Assembly: GCA_944326615.1 (NCBI GenBank)
Contig: CALVEO010000010.1
Coordinates: 1-45,551, forward strand
Direction: 5' to 3'
Length of the DNA: 45,551 bases
Source of the DNA: Candidatus Gastranaerophilales bacterium
GTDB taxonomy: Bacteria > Cyanobacteriota > Vampirovibrionia > Gastranaerophilales > Gastranaerophilaceae
The notes beneath the pieces were generated by a model. It was not told the origin of the DNA, made no database searches, and saw nothing but the letters and a program-made list of their open reading frames with translations. Below, in pieces: positions 32,266 to 40,854 of the stretch. Within the stretch, counting starts at the first letter, position 1; each line of letters starts with the position of its first letter. The translations under genes were made by a program, and so were the position numbers.

Positions 32266-34110
32266 ATGTGCGGAATAGTCGGATATGTAGGTAACAAATC
32301 TGTTGTTGATATATTATTAGACGGTCTGGAGCAGCTTGAATACAGGGGATATGATTCTTCAGGCATTGCTGTAATGTGCGAAGAAGATATCAAAGTTTAT
32401 AAAGCTGTAGGCAAACTGCAGAATTTACGTGATAAATTAAATGGGCATGAAGCTGAATTCAATCATTCAACAATGGGTATCGGTCATATAAGATGGGCAA
32501 CGCATGGCGCGCCGACACTGTTGAACGCACACCCGCACACCTGTAACTGCGGTAATCTTGTAGTAGTACATAACGGTATTATCGAGAATTATAAAGAATT
32601 ACGCAAATCTCTTGAAGATGCCGGCTGTATTTTTAGATCACAAACAGATACGGAAACTATAGCACATCTTGTTGCCAGAAGATATGCAGAATGCAAGGAT
32701 TTGACTGAAGCTGTAAGGCTTGCATCAGAAGAAATAGAAGGTGCTTATGCTCTTTGCGTTATGCATAATGATTGCAAAAACAAGCTCGTTATTACAAAAC
32801 GCAATGCTCCGCTGCTTATAGGTATTGGAGACAGTGAATATTTTGCGGCATCTGACGTGCCTGCAATTATTAAGCATACAAATAAGGCTGTGTATCTTGA
32901 AGATAACCAGATAGCAACTTTAACTCCTGAAAGTATGGATATTATCGATGTTGAAAAAAATAAAATTTCTCCGAAAATTGAAGTTCTTCCCTGGGAACCT
33001 GTTGCGCTTAGTAAAATGGGATATAAGCATTTTATGCTTAAAGAAATTCATGAGCAGCCTGATGTTATAAGAAATATTCTTGTCGGGAGACTTCATGCTC
33101 CTGATGAAGAAATTATTCTTAATGAAGTAAACCTTAATAAAGAAAGGCTTAGACATCTAAACCGCATTCAAATTATTGCATGCGGAACATCTTTGCATGC
33201 TGCAATGGTAGGGAAATACCTCATTGAAAGTTTTTGCGGAATTGCTGTTGATGTAGAAGCCTCAAGCGAATATATTTACAGAAAAACTGTTACGGATGAA
33301 CATACACTTGTTATCGGGGTTTCCCAGTCAGGTGAAACAGCGGATACTTTAACTGCGATAAGGCAGGCTAAAGCCAAAGGTTCGCATATTTTAATTATTA
33401 CAAACAGGCCTGACAGTGCAATGGCAAGAGAAGCAGACAGCCTTATCCCTGTTAATGCGGGAATTGAAGTTTCTGTTGCGGCTACAAAATCTTACATCGC
33501 ACAGCTTATGGCATTTTATCTGTTGTCTTTATATATGGCTGAGGTTAAAGATTCAATTGCAGCTTCTACTTTGACTTCTTTGAAGGCTGAATTAATGATT
33601 CTTCCGCAAAAAATTGAACAAATTCTTGCGCACAAAGAAAATATTCAGACTGTTGCAAGAGCGTATGCAAATACAAAAGATTTTATTTATATTGCAAGAG
33701 GCATAAATTATCCGACAGCTCTGGAAGGGGCTTTGAAACTCAAAGAAATAAGCTATATTAATGCAACAGGTTATCCTGCAGGTGAATTAAAACATGGACC
33801 TATTGCAATGTTGGATGAAACAATGCCTGTTTTATCAATTTTGATGAACGGATCGGTTTATGACAAGCTTCTTTCAAACAGCGAGGAGGCAAAGGCAAGA
33901 AACGCAAGAATGATTGCTCTGACAAATTCTAAAGATGAAAAATTGAATGATTTGTTTGAACACATAATAAGAGTTCCGGATGTTCAGGAATTGTTCTCGC
34001 CGATAATTGCCGTTATACCTTTGCAGTTAATAGCTTATTATATCGCAGAATTTTTAGGCAAAGATGTTGACCAGCCGAGAAACCTTGCAAAATCGGTTAC
34101 GGTAGAATAG
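32266..34110 (+). CDS. glmS: Glutamine-fructose-6-phosphate aminotransferase
   Basis: 614 residues. The glutaminase domain begins MCGIVGYVGN, where Cys becomes the N-terminal nucleophile; EYRGYDSSGIAV, GHIRWATHGAP and HNGIIENYKELR follow. Two SIS isomerase domains contain IIACGTSLHAAMVGKYLIES near 302 and VIGVSQSGETADTLTAIRQA near 345. The C-terminus DQPRNLAKSVTVE is typical. It makes glucosamine-6-phosphate for peptidoglycan and lipid A precursors. No glmS ribozyme is recognisable in the 154 nt upstream; a TATAAT box is at 32221-32226. Confidence 0.98.
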   Translation: MCGIVGYVGNKSVVDILLDGLEQLEYRGYDSSGIAVMCEEDIKVYKAVGKLQNLRDKLNGHEAEFNHSTMGIGHIRWATHGAPTLLNAHPHTCNCGNLVVVHNGIIENYKELRKSLEDAGCIFRSQTDTETIAHLVARRYAECKDLTEAVRLASEEIEGAYALCVMHNDCKNKLVITKRNAPLLIGIGDSEYFAASDVPAIIKHTNKAVYLEDNQIATLTPESMDIIDVEKNKISPKIEVLPWEPVALSKMGYKHFMLKEIHEQPDVIRNILVGRLHAPDEEIILNEVNLNKERLRHLNRIQIIACGTSLHAAMVGKYLIESFCGIAVDVEASSEYIYRKTVTDEHTLVIGVSQSGETADTLTAIRQAKAKGSHILIITNRPDSAMAREADSLIPVNAGIEVSVAATKSYIAQLMAFYLLSLYMAEVKDSIAASTLTSLKAELMILPQKIEQILAHKENIQTVARAYANTKDFIYIARGINYPTALEGALKLKEISYINATGYPAGELKHGPIAMLDETMPVLSILMNGSVYDKLLSNSEEAKARNARMIALTNSKDEKLNDLFEHIIRVPDVQELFSPIIAVIPLQLIAYYIAEFLGKDVDQPRNLAKSVTVE

Positions 34111-34221
34111 ATATTGTGTTCAGCACGTATTTTATTGTTAATATATTTTAATCTGTTTTATTTTAATAGCAATTATTATAAATAATTTTTGTTTATATAT
34201 AAAACAGGGGAAAATAAATAT

Positions 34222-35241
34222 ATGAGTAATATTGTTGCAACGGGGATTAAATTCGCCGCTAAAAGTCTTGATAAACAAGCAAAAGCTTTTTATAAGTATC
34301 GAGCAAATTTGACAAGTCAAAATATTTTAAATTACTACAAACAATGTGATAAGCCTCTTTCTGAATAGGCTTTAGAAACAAGGGACAAGTTTACCGGAAC
34401 TATGAAGGCTTATAATGTCGCGCCTGAAATATTAAAGGAATTACAAAATGCAAAAACTGTCGGAGAATTACAGAGTGCAATTTTTAATTTTCAAAATGTT
34501 TATAGAAGTAAAACAATTGTGCCTTGTTTAACAAAGTTCAAGCGTGATAAAAAATCTTTCCCTTTAGAGTTGGAACAAGAATTTTATCATAAAAAGAATT
34601 TCATGGATGATTGTGTAAGATGGCTGCATGCATTATTCGCCGCTCCTTCAAGAAATCCTGAAGTTGTAAAAATTGAAGAGATTTTAAGAAATCAATATGG
34701 AGTTAAACTTGCTCTGCTCGGAAATGATTTGCCTAATGCTCAAAAAATCTTGAAAGCAGTTCAAATCGCAAAATCAAAAGGAGTGAAAATCCCTGAGGAG
34801 TTTATTGTTTCGCATTATAAAACATGCGGAGAACACCTTAGAACATCAATGGGGAGTGCTGATACAGTTATAATACCTTCTTCATTAATAAGCAATTTAG
34901 CTGGAAATATGCAGAAAAAGATGAATTTAGGTAAAAAAAATTTAGATGTATGGAAAAATTGGATTAATTCATGTGGATTTTCTGGTTTTCAATCTACAAA
35001 ACTTGATTGTCATATGGCATTGCATGAGATATACCATTCTGAACATTTACCGTTTATGGCTTTTAAAATGAAAAAAATTCCTGCAAAATATCGTTCGACT
35101 ATAGAGCATCTGTCTGGTTATGCTGCTTTAAGGGATAATTGTGCTCATGAAGTTTTTACAGAATTAAATACTAAAAATGCAGTTTCTAAATTGACAGAAG
35201 AGGAAAAAGAATTGTTTAAATTTTTGGGCGGGGATTTGTAA
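34222..35241 (+). pseudogene. HEXXH-motif protein interrupted by an in-frame TAG
   Basis: An ATG at 34222 (AGGGGAAAAT upstream) opens MSNIVATGIKFAAKSLDKQA and meets TAG at codon 49 (34366-34368). The same frame then continues, with an internal ATG at 34402, to a stop at 35239-35241. The natural protein would be about 339 residues. The C-terminal part has MALHEIYHSEH, an HEXXH zinc-peptidase motif (His208 and His212 counted from 34402), with acidic candidates further on in AHEVFTEL. There is no signal peptide. CAG to TAG is a one-base change, so this looks like a recent nonsense mutation; translation from 34402 would still yield 279 residues including the motif. Family not recognised. Confidence 0.65.
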
Positions 35242-36000
35242 TTAATTAATATTAAATATTTTTTCAGCGTTCAAAGTTGTTATTTTATCAATTTCTTCAA
35301 AAGAAATTCCGCGCAGAGTTGCGATTTCCTGTGCAGCGTATTTTACATAAGCCGGATGGTTTTCTTTGCCTCTGAACGGTACAGGCGTAAGGTAGGGGGC
35401 GTCTGTTTCAAGCAGAAGTTTATCTAACGGAACTTCTTTTGCAACTTCTTTAACTTTTACTGCATTTTTGAATGTTACAACTCCGCCTATAGCAATATAC
35501 CAGCCTTCTTTTACGCATTCTTTCATAAATTCTACACTTCCTGAAAAACAGTGCATAATGATTGTAGAGCCGTTATTGTGTTCTTTTAAAATGTCAAAAG
35601 TATCCTTGTGTGCTTCTCTATCATGTATTGATATGGGTAAATTAAGTTCGTTAGCAAGTTGTATCTGTTTTATGAATACTTCTTTTTGCAAATCGTTAAA
35701 ACTCTTATCCCAGTAATAATCAAGTCCGATTTCTCCGATACCGACAATTTTTTTATTGTTAGAGTACTCTCTGATTTTTTCAGCCGTCTCATCTGTCCAA
35801 TCTTTTGCTTCTGAGGGATGAATTCCTAAAAGCCCGTAAACATTATCATATTTCTTTACAATTTCATATACTGCATCAATGTCTGAAAGCGAAGCTGATG
35901 GAAGAATTATTTTTTCAACGCCGTTATCTTTTGCTTCTTTTATAATGTCACCAAGCGGCAATCCTTCAATCATATTTATGTGGGAATGCGTGTCTATCAT
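35242..36000 (-). CDS. tatD: TatD-family metal-dependent deoxyribonuclease
   Basis: 252 residues from MIDTHSHINMIEGL (ATG at 36000); the reading frame extends 23 codons further upstream but without family similarity. Metal ligands are in DTHSHIN, GEIGLDYYW (Glu/Asp), ISIHDREAHKD, IIMHCFSG and LLLETDAPYLTP. The enzyme is a TIM-barrel hydrolase with 3'-5' DNase activity linked to DNA repair. A promoter 6 nt upstream of the ATG predicts a leaderless message. The stop abuts the stop of the convergent HEXXH gene with no spacing. Confidence 0.93.
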   Translation of the reverse strand: MIDTHSHINMIEGLPLGDIIKEAKDNGVEKIILPSASLSDIDAVYEIVKKYDNVYGLLGIHPSEAKDWTDETAEKIREYSNNKKIVGIGEIGLDYYWDKSFNDLQKEVFIKQIQLANELNLPISIHDREAHKDTFDILKEHNNGSTIIMHCFSGSVEFMKECVKEGWYIAIGGVVTFKNAVKVKEVAKEVPLDKLLLETDAPYLTPVPFRGKENHPAYVKYAAQEIATLRGISFEEIDKITTLNAEKIFNIN

Positions 36001-36006
36001 AGAGTA

Positions 36007-36035
36007 ATTATATAATGAAAAGTTTTTAATGTAAA
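36007..36035 (-). promoter_or_regulatory. tatD promoter, predicts leaderless mRNA
   Basis: On the minus strand, TTTACA (36035-36030), a 17-nt spacer and a perfect TATAAT (36012-36007). Only 6 nt separate the -10 box from the ATG, so transcription would start at or next to the A of the start codon. Confidence 0.6.
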
Positions 36036-36066
36036 AAAAAAACCTGATTTTCGAAAAAATCAGGTA
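36032..36066 (-). terminator. Terminator of the small gene at 36106
   Basis: On the plus strand, ACCTGATTTT and AAAATCAGGT pair around a short loop (36042-36065). The adjoining A-run (36033-36041) is the U-tract in the minus direction. It partly overlaps the tatD -35 region. Confidence 0.75.
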
Positions 36067-36105
36067 CAAAAATTTGTAGGGGAAAAATTAATTGGAGTTA
36101 AAATG

Positions 36106-36270
36106 TTAGATTAAGTGTAAAGCTTGTTTGTTTGCCATTGCAATGAAATTCATCTGGGCAAAAAGTAAATCCGATCTATCTTCAAACGGCTGATTATTAT
36201 TGACTGTTACTTGATTTTCATAGATGTTTTTTAATTTGTCATCAATTTTTTTCAAATTTGCAACTGCCAT
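36106..36270 (-). CDS. Small 54-residue protein of unknown function
   Basis: Read directly from the minus strand: MAVANLKKIDDKLKNIYENQ, then VTVNNNQPFEDRSDLLFAQM, then NFIAMANKQALHLI, ending TAA at 36108-36106. GAGAGG stands 7 nt before the ATG at 36270 and a good terminator follows 40 nt after the stop, which supports a real small gene. It is helical, with a coiled N-terminus and a Met/Ala C-terminus; no membrane segment. An A/T palindrome (GTATATATAAAGTATATAC, about 36305-36323) lies upstream and may be its control site. No family known. Confidence 0.7.
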   Translation of the reverse strand: MAVANLKKIDDKLKNIYENQVTVNNNQPFEDRSDLLFAQMNFIAMANKQALHLI

Positions 36271-36439
36271 TTTATGCCTCTCAATCTTCTTATTTATCGC
36301 TTGTGTATATATAAAGTATATACAAATTTTGAAATTTCAAAAAACACTTAACTTGTTACATTTCTTTACATAAGATTTAAAAAAGCAATAATTGTAAGTC
36401 TTTTGTTTTTATATTTATATAGGGGAAAATAGGAAAACT

Positions 36440-38614
36440 ATGCTTGATAATAATTATCTAAATAATCAACAGGGACCAAAATTTCAGGCGGTAACACCGC
36501 AGCCTTCCACGCAGGCAGGTCAGCCTCAGGTTGCAATGCAGGCGGTTAATCCTGAACTTTTAAAGCAGAATGTTCAGGACAGTTATGTAGCAAATCGTCT
36601 TGGAGAAAATGCTGACGATCCAAAAACAATGCTTTATACAGGAGCTTTGGCTATACCTACATGGTTTGCTATATCAAAAGGTATGGATTATTATGCCGGC
36701 AAATCAAGAGGTGATTTTGAAAAAACAGTTCATCATAAAGTCGGACAATTTGGTGATGATATTACAAGTCATGTAAAAAACAGCGCATTTGGGAAATCAA
36801 GCTTTGCTCATTCTCTGAATAACGGATTTAATAATTTTAAAGGATTTTTAAAACGAAATTTTGTTGACAGATTTCGTATAACAAGGGCAATGGCATATAC
36901 TCCTTCTAAGCCAGAGCTTGATATGGTAAAAGGTCAGGCAAACGGTATGTGCGGCATGCTGCTGTTTGATTACCCGCAGCAAGGCGAGCAGTTTGTAAAA
37001 CCTCTTAAGTATATTGAAGATTTAGATTGTTATGGAGCTTCCAAAAAAGATATTAAAAAATGGAAAGCTTTAATGGATAAAGCTTCTACAGTTCAGGCTA
37101 AAAATGAAATATTACAGCGTGCAGAACTTGAAACTATATTGCAAAATTCAAGATTAAAGAGAACTCCTGCACAAATAGCTAAGGAAATCAGTGATTTTAA
37201 AACTCTTGGTGATGATGCCAAAATCGCAAAATTAAAAGATTTAAAAGCCTTTGAATGGGGCTATAAAGATTTTGCGGAAATGGAAGCGGTTCAAAAAAAT
37301 ATTCAGGAAAGAATGCCGAGAGTTATTGAAGCCAGCCATAATGCAAATAAAAAAATGTTTGCAAGAATATGGGGTACAAATCACAGCAAGTGGGGCAGAA
37401 TTAGAACATGGCTATTTGGCCGTAATGTTTACGCATCCGAAACCGCCAATAAGCTTGCAGGATCATTAGGCAATGTTGATTTAAATGCAAAAGAAAACAA
37501 AGATCTCGCAGATGTTCTTAAGAAAACTGGTTTGGATAAGAAAATTCCAAAATCTGCGTTAGGTAAATTTTTCGCAAAATATAACAACCTTGTTCTTGAA
37601 GGAGCAACAAACAGGGTAGCAGGCGGTAAGTTTGTTGCCTTGATGCAGGCTGCATATCTGGCTGATGTTTTATATAAAACAGCTAAAACTGAAGGTGTAA
37701 GTGAAAAAGTTAAGACATTTGCAGAACGTTTCACAGAGATGATTGCCTTCTTCGTTGCAATGCCTCTTGCAATTCAGCTTATGCACAGAATTGGCGGACT
37801 GCAGTATGCCGGTATGACAAAAGAACAGGTTGAAGCATACAGAAAAGCTTTGAAACTTCACAATGATACTGCTATGGCAGGTTTGTTTAAAGATAAAGCT
37901 GCATGGAAAGCTTCTAGGGATAACTTGAAACAAATGCTAAATGCAGGAGTTAAAAATCCGATTACAAAACTGTTTAAACGTGCAGGCAGAATTGTAACAG
38001 TCGGTCTTGAGCAGATAAGGCCTTATGATAAGAAGGATATTGCAGATATTGCAAAAGACGGAACAAAAACATATAGAAAAGGTATAATGAGCAAGATTAG
38101 AGATTTGTTCAGACATCCGAAATTTGGAATGAAACAAATGACAGGCTATCCGATGAGGATTATTTTAGGTATGATGATAATTCTGCCGTTCTTAAGCAAA
38201 ATTGCAGTAAAAGGATCTCATCTGATATTCGGCAAACCTAAAAATTCTCTCCTTGATGAAGGAAAAGAACCTGAAAAGCCTGCACAGCTCAATAATCAAA
38301 CTCAGCTTCCGCCACAGCTTCAGCAGGCTGCACAACAACAGCAGACTAATATTCAAAATCAGCCGGTTCAAACTACGCTGAACAATTCACAGTCAAATTT
38401 GCTGAATAAATATAGAAACGGTAATTCCCAGACTCAAACAGCTCAATCAAGTAACAATATCCAAAATTCTCAAGAGCCTGTTAGAACTTATATCCCATCT
38501 CCTGTCGGTGTTCAGCTTCAGCAGGGCAATGAAGATCTGACGGCTGCTGATGCTGCTATGAGACGCGCAGATTCTGCAGAACAGCTTGCATTACAAACTT
38601 TAAAAATGAATTAA
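36440..38614 (+). CDS. Large membrane-associated protein, unknown function
   Basis: 724 residues. The N-terminal 45 are Gln/Pro-rich and disordered. Likely membrane or hydrophobic segments are near 66-86 (LYTGALAIPTWFAISKGMDY), 436-455 (MIAFFVAMPLAIQLMHRIGG) and 572-592 (MRIILGMMIILPFLSKIAVK). Between them are long Lys-rich helical regions. The last 120 residues are Gln/Asn/Ser-rich low complexity (QLPPQLQQAAQQQQTNIQNQ). It resembles in style the 10705-12174 protein (charged helices, scattered membrane segments), but no shared motif is clear. Start: ATG at 36440 with AGGGGAAAATAGGA upstream. No enzymatic motif. Confidence 0.75.
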   Translation: MLDNNYLNNQQGPKFQAVTPQPSTQAGQPQVAMQAVNPELLKQNVQDSYVANRLGENADDPKTMLYTGALAIPTWFAISKGMDYYAGKSRGDFEKTVHHKVGQFGDDITSHVKNSAFGKSSFAHSLNNGFNNFKGFLKRNFVDRFRITRAMAYTPSKPELDMVKGQANGMCGMLLFDYPQQGEQFVKPLKYIEDLDCYGASKKDIKKWKALMDKASTVQAKNEILQRAELETILQNSRLKRTPAQIAKEISDFKTLGDDAKIAKLKDLKAFEWGYKDFAEMEAVQKNIQERMPRVIEASHNANKKMFARIWGTNHSKWGRIRTWLFGRNVYASETANKLAGSLGNVDLNAKENKDLADVLKKTGLDKKIPKSALGKFFAKYNNLVLEGATNRVAGGKFVALMQAAYLADVLYKTAKTEGVSEKVKTFAERFTEMIAFFVAMPLAIQLMHRIGGLQYAGMTKEQVEAYRKALKLHNDTAMAGLFKDKAAWKASRDNLKQMLNAGVKNPITKLFKRAGRIVTVGLEQIRPYDKKDIADIAKDGTKTYRKGIMSKIRDLFRHPKFGMKQMTGYPMRIILGMMIILPFLSKIAVKGSHLIFGKPKNSLLDEGKEPEKPAQLNNQTQLPPQLQQAAQQQQTNIQNQPVQTTLNNSQSNLLNKYRNGNSQTQTAQSSNNIQNSQEPVRTYIPSPVGVQLQQGNEDLTAADAAMRRADSAEQLALQTLKMN

Positions 38615-38647
38615 AATATAAAATAGTTTGTAATTTTGGAACTTATC

Positions 38648-38791
38648 TCGCAGTTTACACTAAAAATATGTCACACCTGAAATAAATTCAGGGCAGGCTC
38701 TGGACTTGTTTCAGGGTCTTACAATAAGATTCCGAAACAAGTTCACAATGATATCTGCCTGTTTCTTGAGAATATCGGGTGTAAACTGCGA
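38648..38791. repeat. 144-bp inverted-repeat element (MITE-like)
   Basis: Perfect 13-bp ends TCGCAGTTTACAC (38648-38660) and GTGTAAACTGCGA (38779-38791). Inside, GGACTTGTTTCAGGGTCTTA and TAAGATTCCGAAACAAGTTC form a second nested inverted repeat, and GGCAGG/CTGCC a third. The right inner part matches the repeat at 42930-42960 in 25 of 26 positions when inverted. No coding sequence inside. Confidence 0.7.
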
Positions 38792-38813
38792 TACAAATCC
38801 CGTAATTTTTTAC

Positions 38814-38842
38814 TTGCCCTGATTTTTCAAGCATGATATAAT
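38814..38842 (+). promoter_or_regulatory. Promoter of the 38859 gene
   Basis: TTGCCC (38814-38819), a 17-nt spacer and a perfect TATAAT (38837-38842). GGAGGG at 38849 is the ribosome-binding site for the ATG at 38859. Confidence 0.6.
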
Positions 38843-38858
38843 ATACTCGGAGGGTTTT

Positions 38859-39548
38859 ATGACTGCAACATTTGATTATAAGGGTTTTGCAAAAGATTTG
38901 ACCAAACAGGCAGAAAGTGTTATGCCTGAAGATATTGCATTAAAGCATAAAAAAGAGTTTCTTGACAGAATTTATGATTTCACATACATTGCCGGAGAAG
39001 CATTTTCTAATGATGATACTATTGAAGATTCTGAAACGGCAAAAGTTTTGACACAGATGATTTCAGAATGGACATTTCATAAATATGTTGATTTATTACG
39101 TTCAGACATTCCTGATATGTACCATGAAAGTATTTTGCAAAAAGTTGCTTATGTTGCCTTTGAAATGGGTAAGGAATCTGAATTTAGCAAACTGACTCAG
39201 GAACAGATGCTTACTCTTGTTGAACAGCATACAAAGAAAGCTTATGATAAAGCTTGTAAAAAACTGTTTGAAAATGGACAAATTTCGCAGGAAGCTTATG
39301 AAAAAGCTTTAAATCTTTCTAATGTAGATGACTATTCAAGCAAACTTGTTCACAATGTCAAAATTGTGAAAAAAACTAAATCAACCCTTCCTTACACTAT
39401 TATTGCTTTAATATTGGGTATTTTAACTGTAGTATTAAATATTGTATATGCAGGAGCTCCTGATTTAATACTTATAGATACAATAATGCTTGTTCTTTTA
39501 TCAATATATGTCGGTATTTATATAGGAGCACAAATTTTCGGGAAATAA
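38859..39548 (+). CDS. Protein with two C-terminal membrane segments, unknown function
   Basis: 229 residues. The first 170 are helical and charged (MTATFDYKGFAKDLTKQAES). Two membrane segments lie at about 175-196 (TIIALILGILTVVLNIVYAG) and 202-222 (LIDTIMLVLLSIYVGIYIGA). The short loop between them suggests a hairpin with the helical domain in the cytoplasm. No family recognised. It is a single gene with its own promoter and a good GGAGGG site. Confidence 0.75.
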   Translation: MTATFDYKGFAKDLTKQAESVMPEDIALKHKKEFLDRIYDFTYIAGEAFSNDDTIEDSETAKVLTQMISEWTFHKYVDLLRSDIPDMYHESILQKVAYVAFEMGKESEFSKLTQEQMLTLVEQHTKKAYDKACKKLFENGQISQEAYEKALNLSNVDDYSSKLVHNVKIVKKTKSTLPYTIIALILGILTVVLNIVYAGAPDLILIDTIMLVLLSIYVGIYIGAQIFGK

Positions 39549-39566
39549 CTCCCCATTAAGGCAGTC

Positions 39567-39594
39567 TTGAATTTGATATATAATATGTTATAAT
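39567..39594 (+). promoter_or_regulatory. Promoter of the 6S-like RNA
   Basis: TTGAAT (39567-39572), a 16-nt spacer and a perfect TATAAT (39589-39594). The expected start at about 39602 is the first base of the closing stem of the RNA. Confidence 0.7.
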
Positions 39595-39600
39595 ATAATT

Positions 39601-39780
39601 AGCTCTGTACAGGTGCTCATTTTGTTCCTACATTTATTTTAAAAGGGAGAATTGACTCTGTCAGGATGTGAAGTATACCCGCCGATCTTTTTATCGCCAG
39701 CGGGAAACGGATAATCCGAGGCGTTCACCCACCTGCGAGACCACGCAGGCAACAAAATCACATCTGTATAGGGCTTTTTA
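39601..39780 (+). ncRNA. ssrS: Structured non-coding RNA, 6S RNA-like
   Basis: About 178 nt with its own promoter and a T-rich end (39775-39784). The ends pair in a long stem: GCTCTGTACAGGTG (from 39602) with CATCTGTATAGGGC (to 39774), continued by CATTTTGTT with AACAAAATC. Inside, GTGAA...CGCC pairs with GGCG TTCAC, and the 3' side carries a small hairpin CCTGCGAGACCACGCAGG after GTTCACCC. Closing stem, asymmetric central bubble with a 3' hairpin, apical stem and total size match 6S RNA, which binds the sigma-70 polymerase. Assigned by eye; a covariance search is needed. Confidence 0.6.
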
Positions 39781-39790
39781 TTTTAGTTTT

Positions 39791-40702
39791 CTAAAGGACA
39801 CAGGCTAAAATCATCAGTAAGATTGTACCAATCTGCATCGCGGTTGCCATGTTCTGGGAAAACTTGTTTGAGTCGTATCTGCTTGCTGTTTTTTGAGCCT
39901 TGTAAGCACTTGAAATACGTCTCAAACGATCCTCCTGTGTGTCTGAATCAAATGTTGTTCCAAACATTGTTGATTCAAGACGGGCTAATCTGTTATTTAT
40001 GTCATCATTGTTAAATGACTGTCTTAATATCGATTTTTCAACAGAGGCAAGATTTACTTTTTCAGGCTTTTTATTTCGTGTATTATACGCATCATAGTCA
40101 AATTCCGGCGGTTCGTATCCGCTCAAACTGTAATCCTTATCAAGCGGAATTGAGCCTTCATCCTCTGCAATTTTATTTTCCATAAGAGAGGAAGGTTTAA
40201 TTTTTGCCTGTAGTCTTTCTACGCGTGATGAAAACGCATCATTTTCAAATGTCTGCCCGAGAGCTTCTTTTTCAAGTTTTGCAAGCCTGCTGTTCAAATC
40301 CTGATTTTTGAATTCCTGCTTAAATATTTGTTTTTCAAGTTCGTTAACAGACGGATAATCAACATTAGCACCTGCAGGCGGCATTTTTTCTTCTGCTATT
40401 TTGTCGTTATATTTGTATTCGTCTTCGGCAAAAGTATCTTCTTTGGGCGTGATTTCCTGTCCTATTAAATCGGCAGACATATCTTTTTTTAAGGAAGCTA
40501 TACGTTCGTTAACCGATTTATTTGGCTTGCTTTGTCCGTAAACACTTTCTTCAATTCTTGAAAGTCTTGAAGCGTCATCTGCTGTTGTATATGTAAAACC
40601 GTATAAAGAATTTTCCAGATTATCAAGTATTGCTCCATACTGGCTTGCAATACAAGGGTTAGAGATAATCAAAAAACTAAATATTAATATAAATTTTTTC
40701 AT
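39791..40702 (-). CDS. Secreted protein with LE..I.xQ.F repeats and C-terminal anchor
   Basis: 303 residues. A signal peptide (MKKFILIFSFLIISNPCIAS) and a C-terminal hydrophobic segment (about 286-303, ATAMQIGTILLMILACVL) flank a repeat region. Units of about 25 residues recur: NLENSLYGFTYTTADDASRL, LEKQIFKQEFKNQDLNSRLA, LEKEALGQTFENDAFSSRVE, VEKSILRQSFNNDDINNRLA and LESTMFGTTFDSDTQEDRLR. Each has a helix, a 'G/Q x F' turn and an acidic stretch before R-L. This suggests an elongated envelope protein. Function unknown. It converges on the 6S-like RNA. Confidence 0.75.
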   Translation of the reverse strand: MKKFILIFSFLIISNPCIASQYGAILDNLENSLYGFTYTTADDASRLSRIEESVYGQSKPNKSVNERIASLKKDMSADLIGQEITPKEDTFAEDEYKYNDKIAEEKMPPAGANVDYPSVNELEKQIFKQEFKNQDLNSRLAKLEKEALGQTFENDAFSSRVERLQAKIKPSSLMENKIAEDEGSIPLDKDYSLSGYEPPEFDYDAYNTRNKKPEKVNLASVEKSILRQSFNNDDINNRLARLESTMFGTTFDSDTQEDRLRRISSAYKAQKTASRYDSNKFSQNMATAMQIGTILLMILACVL

Positions 40703-40793
40703 AGCCGTAAACTCCTTAAAGACAGGATAAGGGTGAACGTTATGAAAAACTATTCAACACAGTCGGGATTTGAAAAAGTTTATATTTCAATAA

Positions 40794-40828
40794 AAAATCG
40801 TAGAACTTAAGCACTACGATTTTTTTTT
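40794..40828 (-). terminator. Terminator after nifS
   Basis: AATCGTAG and CTACGATT pair around a 10-nt loop (40796-40821), with A/T runs on both sides. It lies 27 nt beyond the nifS stop in the minus direction and could also act on the plus strand. Confidence 0.7.
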
Positions 40829-40854
40829 ATTGGTATAAAGTATTAAATTTAAGA

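Noticed and set aside
34366-34368. TAG read as an amino acid (alternative genetic code)
   Set aside because: TAG ends rpoA, aroF and glmS at their normal lengths, so it is a stop here.
39721-39760. Glutamine riboswitch (glnA motif), because of CGTTCACCC
   Set aside because: The conserved GGAAGTAGG partner is absent, and the long closing stem with its own promoter and T-rich end fits a free-standing RNA better.
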